Source of the DNA: Streptomyces sp. SCUT-3 | Lineage (GTDB): Bacteria; Actinomycetota; Actinomycetes; Streptomycetales; Streptomycetaceae | Assembly (NCBI RefSeq): GCF_014083985.1 | Contig: NZ_CP046907.1 | Coordinates: forward strand, 4,626,501 to 4,690,500 | Direction: 5' to 3' | Length of the DNA: 64,000 nucleotides | Shown: positions 1 to 6,469 of the stretch, piece after piece | How the letters are laid out: every line of letters begins with the position of its first letter | Position numbering within the stretch: position 1 is the stretch's first letter | Notes under the pieces: model-generated | Told to the model about the DNA's origin: nothing | Seen by the model: only the letters and a program-made list of their open reading frames with translations | Databases searched by the model: none | Made by a program: the position numbers and the translations under genes

Positions 1-2
1 AC

Positions 3-797
3 CAGGCCGAGCCGATGCTGCGCGGCAGCTACGGCGAGGAGACCGGCCGCAGGCTGTTCGCCGCCGTCGCCGACCTGACCCGGCTGGCCGGCTGGACCTC
101 CTACGACATGGGCGCGCACGGCCTCGCCCAGCGGTACTTCGTGCAGGCGCTGCGCCTGTCCCAGGCCGCCGGCGACCGGGTCTTCGGGGCGTACGTGCTG
201 GTGACGATGAGCCGGCAGGCCGTCTACCTCGGCCACGGCAGGGAGGCCGTGCAACTGGCCCGCGTCGCGCAGCAGGGCGTGGGCACCACCGTGCCCCCCG
301 TGGTGCGCGCCCTGCTGCACGCGGCCGAGGCCCGCGGCCACGGGCTGCTGGCCGACGCCCGGTCCTGCACGGCCGCCCTGCTGCGGGCGGAGCGGGCGCT
401 GGAGGAGTCCGGCCCCGGCGACGAGGTGCCCGCCTGGGCCCGGTTCTTCGACGAGGCGCAGCTCGCCGACGAGTTCGGCCACTGCCACCGCGACCTGGAG
501 CAGTACCGGGCCGCCGCGCAGCACGCCGAGCGCTCCCTGCAACTGCGCGACCCCGGCTACGCCCGCAGCCGGGTCTTCTGCCGCACCGTGCTGGCCTCGG
601 CCCGCCTGGGGCTGGGCGAGGTCGACCGGGCCTGCGCCCTCGCCTCGGAGGCGATGCAGCAGGCGTGCGAGATGCGCTCCACCCGCGCCCTGGAGTACGT
701 CCGCGGCTTCGCCCAGCGCCTGGAGCCGCACCGCGGCGTCCCCGCCGTCCGCGCCTTCCACGAACGCGCCGCCGCCCTGGGCGTCCCGGTGGGGTGA
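3..797 (+). CDS. NsdA-like TPR regulator, C-terminal part (5' truncated by window)
   Basis: The frame is open from the window edge, so the N-terminus lies outside. About 264 residues are visible. They are helical, Ala/Leu/Arg-rich and arranged as degenerate tetratricopeptide-like pairs (for example GLAQRYFVQALRLSQAAGD and the later RAAAQHAERSLQL). This matches the C-terminal half of Streptomyces regulators of the NsdA type, which carry an N-terminal DNA-binding part followed by TPR repeats. Seen: open frame and repeat-like helices. Known: such proteins influence sporulation and antibiotic production. The DNA-binding half cannot be checked here, so the family call rests on the TPR half alone. 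The gene converges on the GNAT gene to its right. Confidence 0.6.
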   Translation, partial: QAEPMLRGSYGEETGRRLFAAVADLTRLAGWTSYDMGAHGLAQRYFVQALRLSQAAGDRVFGAYVLVTMSRQAVYLGHGREAVQLARVAQQGVGTTVPPVVRALLHAAEARGHGLLADARSCTAALLRAERALEESGPGDEVPAWARFFDEAQLADEFGHCHRDLEQYRAAAQHAERSLQLRDPGYARSRVFCRTVLASARLGLGEVDRACALASEAMQQACEMRSTRALEYVRGFAQRLEPHRGVPAVRAFHERAAALGVPVG

Positions 798-852
798 GGC
801 CGCGGGCCGCGGGCCGTGGGTGCGGTGTACGGGGTGCGGGGCGCGGGGCCCG

Positions 853-1719
853 CTATTCGGCGGGCTCGGCGATCAGGGCGGTGGCCGCGCGTCGGAAGCC
901 GAGCCGGGCGTAGATCCGGGCGACGTCGTCGTCGCCGGCGGACAGGAGCACGGTCCCGGCGCCCCGTGACCGGGCGTCGGCGGCCAGGGCCGCGGTGACC
1001 GCGAGCCCGAGGCCGCGGCGGCGCGCGGCCGGCAGGGTCCCCACCCCGACGATCTCGCTGACCCCGTCCACGGGCTGGTGCTGGCCCGCACACAGCGCGA
1101 CCCCGCCCTCCACCGCGGCGGCGACCCGGCTCAGACCGGCGCGGATGCGCTGCGCCACCGCCTCCACCGACCCGTCGCCGGCACTGTTCCGCACGGCTTC
1201 GTCCAGCTCCGCCCTTCCGGCCGCGCCCACCCGGGTCCCGGCGTCGGCGAAGGCCAGGTGGGGGACGGCCAGCGCGCTCGGCAGCACCGGGTCGTCCGGG
1301 CCGACGATCCGCACCGCCACGCCGTCGGCCCGCCCGGTCGCCCCGGGCAGCGGCACGTCGGGGAGCGGTGCGTCCGGACCGAGCACCATCAGGGGGTGCT
1401 CGTGCACCACGAGTCCCGCCCGCTCGGCCGCGTCCCTCAGCGCGGGCGCGTTCTCGGCCACCCACTCGAAGCTCTCCGGAACGCCGAGTTCCCGCTGCCG
1501 TGCGCGCACCCGGGCCACGTCGTCGGCGCTCACCGCGCCGGAGTGCCCCAGGGTCGGGCGCGCGTAGTAGGGCCACCCCTCTCCCTCGCGGACGAACAGG
1601 GTCAGCGGCCCGAAGTCCTCGGCCCGGGCCCCGGAGCGGGGCACCGCGTCGTAGTACCGCTCGAGCCGGTCCAGCAGGTCGCGGGAGTCGCTGTGATGAG
1701 TAGGAGTCACGCCGCGCAT
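853..1719 (-). CDS. GNAT family N-acetyltransferase
   Basis: A protein of 288 residues whose last 70 residues form the acetyl-CoA fold: VGVGTLPAARRRGLG is motif A (the R/Q-x-x-G-x-G/A pyrophosphate loop), and DDDVARIYARLGFRR is the usual helix and strand after it. The N-terminal 200 residues look like a second, degenerate GNAT-like or substrate-recognition domain. The substrate is unknown. The ATG at 1719 has only a weak ribosome-binding site, and a GTG four codons inside is an alternative. It is divergent from the TetR gene at 1870, and the operator at 1815-1852 lies between them, so the TetR protein may control both genes (inference). Confidence 0.8.
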   Translation of the reverse strand: MRGVTPTHHSDSRDLLDRLERYYDAVPRSGARAEDFGPLTLFVREGEGWPYYARPTLGHSGAVSADDVARVRARQRELGVPESFEWVAENAPALRDAAERAGLVVHEHPLMVLGPDAPLPDVPLPGATGRADGVAVRIVGPDDPVLPSALAVPHLAFADAGTRVGAAGRAELDEAVRNSAGDGSVEAVAQRIRAGLSRVAAAVEGGVALCAGQHQPVDGVSEIVGVGTLPAARRRGLGLAVTAALAADARSRGAGTVLLSAGDDDVARIYARLGFRRAATALIAEPAE

Positions 1720-1814
1720 CCAAGCAGCGGGTCGCCGGCCACCGCCACCGAATTGAACCCGGGCGCGGGCGGGCCCGGCGCGGCGTGCGGGGCGGGGGGA
1801 GCGTCTCCGGAGCG

Positions 1815-1852
1815 GTTAAAGAACGCTCGTTCTTGACTGATTGTTCTTTAAC
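1815..1852. promoter_or_regulatory. Nested inverted repeats overlapping the TetR promoter (candidate operator)
   Basis: Two palindromes are visible. AAGAACG-ct-CGTTCTT (1819-1834) has 7-bp perfect arms. A wider pair, GTTAAAGAAC (1815-1824) and GTTCTTTAAC (1843-1852), has 10-bp perfect arms. The shared GAAC/GTTC half-sites fall on a plausible -35 hexamer TTGACT (1833-1838), which is 18 bp from TACGGT (1857-1862). A TetR dimer bound here would block its own promoter. The site also lies upstream of the divergent GNAT gene. Confidence 0.7.
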
Positions 1853-1869
1853 TCTGTACGGTCATGGAC

Positions 1870-2355
1870 ATGGGACGACCACGCGCCTTCGACACCGATC
1901 GGGCCGTCAGTGCCGCGGCTGCCCTCTTCGCCGACCGCGGCTACGAGGGCACTTCGGTGGACGACCTGGTCACCGCCACCGGTGTCCACCGGGGCAGCCT
2001 CTACAAGGTCTTCGGCTCCAAACGGGGCCTGCACCTGGCCGCCCTCCGCAACCACCTCGACCACGAGATCCACCCGCTCACCACCGCGGTCGCGACCATC
2101 ACCGACCCCGCGCAGGCGCTGGCAGCGGCCATCGCCTCGTACGACAACGGCCCGGCCCCCGGGCTCCTCCTCCTGGCCGCCGCCGAACGCGCCCCCCACG
2201 ACCCGGAGGTCGCCGCACTGGTCGCGGAAGGCATCGCCGCGCTGGAAGCCGCCCTGCGTCCCTCCCACGGCGACGAGGCCCCCCGACTCGCCTCCACCGT
2301 CCTCGGCACCCGCCTGCGCATGCGCGCCCGGCCGACCACCCCCAAGGAGCACTGA
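1870..2355 (+). CDS. TetR/AcrR family transcriptional regulator
   Basis: A protein of 161 residues. The N-terminal 50 residues form a clear TetR helix-turn-helix: GRPRAFDTDRAVSAAAALFA, then TSVDDLVTATGVHRGSLYKVFGSK. The C-terminal ligand domain is short (about 110 residues against the usual 130-150). Two ATGs are possible, at 1864 and 1870. The second is preferred because the family usually begins MGRP/MARP and because the promoter at 1833-1862 would start transcription at about 1868-1870 with no Shine-Dalgarno sequence, which implies a leaderless mRNA. The operator at 1815-1852 suggests autorepression. The stop is one base from the ATG of the next gene, so the two are probably cotranscribed. 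Confidence 0.88.
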   Translation: MGRPRAFDTDRAVSAAAALFADRGYEGTSVDDLVTATGVHRGSLYKVFGSKRGLHLAALRNHLDHEIHPLTTAVATITDPAQALAAAIASYDNGPAPGLLLLAAAERAPHDPEVAALVAEGIAALEAALRPSHGDEAPRLASTVLGTRLRMRARPTTPKEH

Positions 2356-2356
2356 C

Positions 2357-2716
2357 ATGGCGCTGATCTCGATCGACCGCGAACGCGGCCTGCTGATCGC
2401 CGAATTCCAGGGACTCGACAAGCTCTGGAGCCTCAAGAGCCGTCTGGAAATCCCCCTCGCCCACGTGCGCGGCGCCACCCACGACCCCGGCATCGCCCGC
2501 GAACCGAAGGGCATCCGGGTCGGCGGCACGTACCTCCCCGGGGTGATCACCGCCGGCCGCTTCCGCCGCGACGGTGAACGCCTCTTCTGGGACGTGAAGA
2601 ACCCGGACAAGGCGGTCGTCGTCGAACTCGCCGACGCCGAGAGCTACGACCGCCTCGTCATCGAGGTCGACGATCCCCGCGCCACCGTGGCCCTGATCGA
2701 ACGGTCCCTCGCCTGA
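2357..2716 (+). CDS. Conserved small PH-like protein paired with TetR
   Basis: A protein of 119 residues beginning MALISIDRERGLLIAEF. It is rich in beta-strand, with the pattern SRLEIPLAHVRGA ... GTYLPGVITAGRF ... LFWDVKNPDKAVVVEL. That resembles the small bacterial PH-like domains found as orphan proteins in many Streptomyces and other actinomycetes. There is no signal peptide or membrane segment. The start codon lies one base after the TetR stop, so expression is probably coupled to and controlled by that regulator. The function is unknown; a role in binding a small molecule or lipid is only a guess from the fold. Confidence 0.7.
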   Translation: MALISIDRERGLLIAEFQGLDKLWSLKSRLEIPLAHVRGATHDPGIAREPKGIRVGGTYLPGVITAGRFRRDGERLFWDVKNPDKAVVVELADAESYDRLVIEVDDPRATVALIERSLA

Positions 2717-2790
2717 GGCCGAAGCGCGGCTCCCGGCCCGGACGCCCCTCCGGGCGGTCCCGTACGCATCCGCCGGCGAACGGCCGCGTG

Positions 2791-2836
2791 CCGGGGGACC
2801 GCGCGCCGGGGGACCGCGCGTGTCGGCCCCCGGCGC
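2791..2836. repeat. 15-bp tandem duplication and GC hairpin (possible terminator)
   Basis: The 15-bp unit CCGGGGGACCGCGCG occurs twice back to back (2791-2805 and 2806-2820). The second copy contributes to a hairpin, GCGCCGGGGG (2803-2812) with CCCCCGGCGC (2827-2836) and a 14-nt loop. It lies 90 bp after the PH-like gene and could end that transcript. Confidence 0.45.
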
Positions 2837-2952
2837 ACGGCGGCCCGGGGTGAAGGTGGTCCCGGCACCCAGGACCCAAGCACCGGGACGGGAGCGTGCC
2901 GTTCCGTCCCCCCGACCGCCCCGTGTGCGGGGCACCCAGGAGGTTCGGACCC

Positions 2953-3918
2953 ATGCAGCACGCACGCGCCCGGCGCGCCGTACTCGGCCTGTCCGCCGCC
3001 CTCGCCCTCGCCCCCGTCGCGGCCTGCGGGCAGAGTGGCCCCCCGGCCCCGGAAACCCCGGCCGCGAAGGCGCCGGCCGCGAAGGCCCCGGCCTCCCCGT
3101 CCGCGGGGGCGGCGGGCCGGGAAGCGGCCGCGGAACCGTTCGTCCGCGAACTCGAGGACCTGGAGCGGAAGTTCGACGCGCGGCTGGGCGTGTACGCCGT
3201 CGACACCGGCACCGGGCGCGAGGTGGCCCACAACGACGGCGAGCGGTTCCCCTACGCCTCCACGTTCAAGGCGCTGGCCGCCGGCGCCGTGCTCGACAAG
3301 CACTCTCTGAAAGGCATGGACAAGGTCGTCACGTACTCCCGGGACGACCTGGTCGCGCACTCGCCGGTGACCGAGAAGCACGTCGGGACCGGGATGACCC
3401 TGGACGAGCTGTGCGAGGCCGCCGTCCGCTTCAGCGACAACACCGCGGCCAACCTGCTGCTCGACGAACTCGGCGGCCCCCGGGGCCTGGACGCCGTCCT
3501 GGAGGAGATCGGCGACGACGTCACCCGGGCGGAGCGCCGCGAGCCGGAACTGAGCCGATGGGTCCCGGGCGAGACGCGGGACACCACCACCCCGCGGGCG
3601 CTGGCCGGGGACCTGCGCGCGTTCGTCCTGGGGGACGTCCTCGGCAAGGACGAGCGGGCACGGCTCACGAAGTGGCTGCGGACCAACGTCACCGGGGACG
3701 ACCTCATCAGGGCCGGGGTGCCCGGGGACTGGGTGGTGGGCGACAAGACCGGGACCGGCAGCTTCTACGGCGCCCGCAACGACATCGCCGTGGTGTGGCG
3801 GCCCGGTGCCGCCCCCGTCGTCATGGCGATCATGTCGAACCGCAAGGAGCGGGGGGCCGAGCCCGACGACCGGCTGATCGCGGAAGCGGCGTCCGTGGTG
3901 GCCGACGCCCTGTCCTGA
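2953..3918 (+). CDS. bla: Class A beta-lactamase, lipoprotein
   Basis: A protein of 321 residues with the full class A signature: S103-T-F-K106 (the Ser70/Lys73 pair), S161-D-N163, E197 in EPELS (Glu166) and K265-T-G. The residue equivalent to Asn170 is Ser here. The N-terminus is a lipoprotein signal ending VAAC, with Cys25 as the likely lipidation site, followed by an Ala/Pro/Lys linker. The enzyme would therefore be anchored on the outer face of the membrane and hydrolyse penicillins or cephalosporins by acyl-enzyme attack. ATG 2953 is chosen because AGGAGG (2938-2943) sits 9 bases upstream; an upstream in-frame extension has no such site. The gene appears to stand alone, with no BlaI/BlaR partner nearby. 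Confidence 0.93.
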   Translation: MQHARARRAVLGLSAALALAPVAACGQSGPPAPETPAAKAPAAKAPASPSAGAAGREAAAEPFVRELEDLERKFDARLGVYAVDTGTGREVAHNDGERFPYASTFKALAAGAVLDKHSLKGMDKVVTYSRDDLVAHSPVTEKHVGTGMTLDELCEAAVRFSDNTAANLLLDELGGPRGLDAVLEEIGDDVTRAERREPELSRWVPGETRDTTTPRALAGDLRAFVLGDVLGKDERARLTKWLRTNVTGDDLIRAGVPGDWVVGDKTGTGSFYGARNDIAVVWRPGAAPVVMAIMSNRKERGAEPDDRLIAEAASVVADALS

Positions 3919-3975
3919 CGGGCGGGCGGGCCCTGTCCGGGCGGGCGGCGTCACGGGCGGGGTGGCGGGTCGGGG

Positions 3976-4251
3976 TCAGCGGTCCCGGGCGTACCGGCAC
4001 AGGTACGCCCACACCAGCTCGCCGAGCCGCCGGTCGCACGGCCCGCACAGGTACATCGGGGCGTGCGAGCCGTGCGCCTGCACCGGGCCGGCCCACGCCA
4101 CCGGCCGGTCGACCGCCTCGCACCGCCAGCACAGGCCGGTGGTCCAGCCGGGCCGGCCGGCGGGGTGCTGCCGGGAACGGGCGCGCGGCGGTGCGGGGCG
4201 GCGGGGGCCGGTCGTGCCGGTCGTGCCGGTCGGGTCAGTCGGGTCAGTCAA
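3976..4251 (-). CDS. Small Cys-rich (CxxC) protein
   Basis: A protein of 91 residues with a Pro/Thr/Arg-rich N-terminus and two spaced CxxC pairs, CWRCE and CGPCD, that look like one zinc-ribbon site. The only in-frame start is TTG at 4251, overlapping the last codons and stop of the ATP-binding gene, so translation would be coupled. Small Cys-rich proteins in this position are common beside Streptomyces ATP-binding/XRE/DUF397 clusters. The function is unknown. The TTG start and low-complexity N-terminus keep confidence moderate. Confidence 0.5.
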   Translation of the reverse strand: MTDPTDPTGTTGTTGPRRPAPPRARSRQHPAGRPGWTTGLCWRCEAVDRPVAWAGPVQAHGSHAPMYLCGPCDRRLGELVWAYLCRYARDR

Positions 4252-4780
4252 GGGAGAACTCCGCCCACACGGTCTTGCCGGGAGCGCCCCGGCGCGGCGC
4301 GACCGCCCAGCGGGTGGCGAGGCAGGAGACGAGGACCAGGCCGCGGCCCGACTCGGCCTCGGGGCAAGGCGCGGCGGGGGCCGTCGGGGAGGCCGCCCTC
4401 TCGGCCCGGCCGTCGCTCACCTCGACGCGGACGGCGGCCGGGGACGCGGTCAGGAGCAGGTGGAAGCCTCGTCCGGGCACGTGCCCGTGGCGCACCGCGT
4501 TCGCGGCCAGTTCGGCGGTCACCAGCGTCACCGCGTCATTGGTGCCGGAACCGTACGGGAACCCCCAGCCGTCCAGCCGGTGCGACACCAGCCGCCGCGC
4601 CAGGCGCGCCCCGCGCGGGGTGGAGGTGAACCGCATCGCGAACTCGCGGACGGGGGAAGGCGCGGAAGCGGGGGAGGGGGAGGGCGCGGGCTCCGGCGCG
4701 GGGGGCGCGGCGGCGGCCGTGCGCGTCCGCCCGTACGGGGGGATCTCGGTCGGCATGCGTACGAGCCTGGCGGCGCACAC
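4244..4780 (-). CDS. ATP-binding (HATPase, anti-sigma-like) protein
   Basis: Up to 178 residues. The C-terminal 130 residues carry a GHKL/HATPase fold of the SpoIIAB/RsbW type: VTAELAANAVRHGH is the N-box helix, VRVEVSDG the G1 strand, and ESGRGLVLVSCLA the G2 loop. Such single-domain proteins bind ATP and act as anti-sigma-like switches; in Streptomyces they sit in whiJ- or abaA-like clusters with XRE and DUF397 genes, as here. The start may be GTG 4780 or ATG 4756 (MPTEIPPYG), and neither has a strong ribosome-binding site. The gene is divergent from the XRE gene at 4938 with a 157-bp shared control region. Confidence 0.82.
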   Translation of the reverse strand: MCAARLVRMPTEIPPYGRTRTAAAAPPAPEPAPSPSPASAPSPVREFAMRFTSTPRGARLARRLVSHRLDGWGFPYGSGTNDAVTLVTAELAANAVRHGHVPGRGFHLLLTASPAAVRVEVSDGRAERAASPTAPAAPCPEAESGRGLVLVSCLATRWAVAPRRGAPGKTVWAEFSLD

Positions 4781-4937
4781 CCGCCCTGACCAGCGGATCC
4801 GCTGCTACGGATCATGACTGTAGGAGCGCCTTCGGTGTGTTGTCGGGTCCGTCGGCCGTGTCCGTCGGCCGGGCGCTCGTTGAACCGTCGGGGGCCGCAC
4901 GGGGACGCGGCCCGGGCACGACGGAGGTGTGGGGGTC

Positions 4938-5774
4938 ATGACCGGTACGGCACGGCCGGAGCAGGCGGACGGGGAGGGCTCGGGAGCCTTTCTGAAGTGC
5001 TTCGGCAGGCAGTTGAAGCTCTTCCGGGAACGCGCGGGCCTGACACAGGCGCAGCTGGGTGCGCGGCTGGGGTACGGCGAGGACATGGTGTCCGCGGTCG
5101 AGCAGGCCCGCCGCATCCCGAAGCCGGAACTGGTCGACAGGGCCGACGAGGTGCTGGAGGCGGGCGGCGTCCTGAGCGCGATGAAGGAGGAGGTCGCCCG
5201 GGCCCGGTACCCGTCGTTCTTCCGGGACGCCGCCCGCCTGGAGGCAGAGGCCGTCGAACTGCACGTCTACGACACTCATTTGGTCAACGGGCTGTTGCAG
5301 ACCGCGGAGTACGCACGGGCGATGTTCACGATGCGCCGGCCGATGCTGGACGAAGAGGTCGTCGAGCAGCGGGTGACGGCACGACTGGCCCGCCAGGAAA
5401 TCTTCGACCGGCGGCCCGCACCCGCCTTCAGTTGCGTCATCGAGGAGTCCGTGTTGAGACGCCCGCTCGGCGGGAGCGAGGTCCTGCGGGGACAACTGGA
5501 GCACCTGCTCCTGGTCGGCCGCAGGCGCAACGTGGAGATCCAGGTCATGCCGCTGAGTCGCGAGGACAACGCGGGTATCGACGGTCCGTTCACCGTGCTG
5601 ATTCCCAAGGGGGGAGAGCAGCTTGCCTATGTGGAGGCGCAGGGCCGGAGCGTCATCATCACGGCCCGGGACGAGGTCCGCCGCATCGTCTCCCGGTATG
5701 GAATCATCCGAGCCCAGGCTCTCACTCCTCGGGAGTCGCTGGCCTTCGTCGAGAAGTTGCTGGGAGACCCATGA
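4938..5774 (+). CDS. XRE-family regulator with DUF5753 domain (WhiJ-like)
   Basis: A protein of 278 residues. Residues 20-75 form an XRE helix-turn-helix (FGRQLKLFRERAGLTQAQLG ... EDMVSAVEQARRIP). The remainder is DUF5753, with the recognisable HVYDTHLVNGLLQTAEYARA and the C-terminal YGIIRAQALTPRESLAFVEK. ATG 4938 is chosen because GGAGG (4923-4927) is 10 bases upstream; a GTG at 4929 is too close to that site. The stop overlaps the DUF397 start by ATGA. WhiJ-type proteins of this family control development in Streptomyces together with a DUF397 partner. The target of this paralogue is unknown. Confidence 0.88.
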   Translation: MTGTARPEQADGEGSGAFLKCFGRQLKLFRERAGLTQAQLGARLGYGEDMVSAVEQARRIPKPELVDRADEVLEAGGVLSAMKEEVARARYPSFFRDAARLEAEAVELHVYDTHLVNGLLQTAEYARAMFTMRRPMLDEEVVEQRVTARLARQEIFDRRPAPAFSCVIEESVLRRPLGGSEVLRGQLEHLLLVGRRRNVEIQVMPLSREDNAGIDGPFTVLIPKGGEQLAYVEAQGRSVIITARDEVRRIVSRYGIIRAQALTPRESLAFVEKLLGDP

Positions 5775-5974
5775 ACACCGAAGCGCCCCGGGCACGTACG
5801 GAGCAGGCCTGGTTCAAGAGCAGTTACAGCGGTGGTGAAGGCGGTCAGTGCGTCGAGGTGGCGGCTTCCCCCGGCACCGTCCATGTGCGGGACTCCAAGG
5901 ACAGGACGGGGCCCGTCCTGTCGTTCACGGCGGACGAGTGGGCCGCGTTCGTGGAGTTCGCCGCGCGGGGCTGA
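5771..5974 (+). CDS. DUF397 protein, copy 1 (BldB/WhiJ-partner family)
   Basis: A protein of 67 residues with all of the DUF397 signature: WFKSSYSGGEGGQCVEVA, then VHVRDSKD and the C-terminal FTADEWAAFVEFAARG. It overlaps the XRE stop by ATGA, so the two are translationally coupled and probably form a pair. In Streptomyces these small proteins modulate the partner XRE regulator; BldB belongs to the same family. The last 94 bases around the 3' end are identical to copy 2 at 6196-6402. Confidence 0.9.
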   Translation: MNTEAPRARTEQAWFKSSYSGGEGGQCVEVAASPGTVHVRDSKDRTGPVLSFTADEWAAFVEFAARG

Positions 5975-5998
5975 ACCGTCAGTGAGCGCGACGCCTCG

Positions 5999-6199
5999 GT
6001 GTCGGTGACGAACGGACACCGGGGTGTCGTGTTTCAGTTCGAGCGGACTTCAGGTGAGCATCTTCTCGCCTTCCTCGGCAATTCGGCCGGACGGGAAGAG
6101 ACCCGCGCCATCGCTTCATGGCATGGAATCATCCGGGCACAGGCTCTCGCCCCGCGGGAGTCGTTGGACCTCATTGAAAAGCTGCTGGGAGAGCTATGA
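5999..6199 (+). pseudogene. Remnant of a duplicated XRE/DUF5753 gene (C-terminal tail)
   Basis: A 66-codon open frame whose last 40 codons match the end of the intact XRE/DUF5753 protein: GREETRAIASWHGIIRAQAL against ARDEVRRIVSRYGIIRAQAL, followed by APRESLDLIEKLLGEL. There is no helix-turn-helix and no body of DUF5753. The first 25 codons match nothing in the window. It lies directly before the second DUF397 gene and overlaps it by ATGA, just as the intact pair does. The frame may still be translated to couple the downstream gene, but the protein is a stump. Confidence 0.75.
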
Positions 6200-6402
6200 G
6201 GATCGAGGAATCCATGCAGACCGGACCGATACTGGCGTGGTTCAAGAGCAGCTACAGCGGCGGTGAGGGCGGGGACTGCGTCGAGGTGGCGGCTTCCTCC
6301 GGGGCCGTTCACGTGCGGGACTCCAAGGACAGGACGGGGCCCGTCCTGTCGTTCACGGCGGACGAGTGGGCCGCGTTCGTGGAGTTCGCCGCGCGGGGCT
6401 GA
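6196..6402 (+). CDS. DUF397 protein, copy 2
   Basis: A protein of 68 residues, LAWFKSSYSGGEGGDCVEVA then VHVRDSKD and FTADEWAAFVEFAARG, differing from copy 1 mainly in its first 15 residues. ATG 6196 overlaps the stop of the XRE remnant; an internal ATG at 6214 (MQTGP) is a possible alternative. It has lost its own full XRE partner, so it may now work with the regulator at 4938 or have become independent. Confidence 0.85.
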   Translation: MRIEESMQTGPILAWFKSSYSGGEGGDCVEVAASSGAVHVRDSKDRTGPVLSFTADEWAAFVEFAARG

Positions 6403-6407
6403 ACCGC

Positions 6408-6443
6408 CGGAGCCGCCCGGGGACGGGTCCCCGGGCGGCTCCG
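6408..6443. terminator. Strong hairpin between DUF397 copy 2 and the helicase gene
   Basis: Perfect 16-bp arms (6408-6423 and 6428-6443) with a 4-nt loop CGGG. It lies 6 bases after the DUF397 stop and 27 bases before the end of the convergent helicase gene, so it can act in both directions. Confidence 0.85.
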
Positions 6444-6469
6444 CGCCGCGGTGCGGTCCGGCGGCCGGG

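Larger units (their letters stand above)
5885..6406 (+). repeat. Tandem duplication: 94-bp perfect repeats at 5885-5978 and 6313-6406
   Basis: Bases 5885-5978 and 6313-6406 are identical (offset 428) and cover the 3' half of both DUF397 genes plus a few bases beyond their stops. Upstream the similarity continues at lower identity into the end of the XRE gene (5699-5770 against 6123-6198). The block is best explained as a tandem duplication with later loss of most of the second XRE copy and recent homogenisation or strong constraint of the 3' part. Confidence 0.85.
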
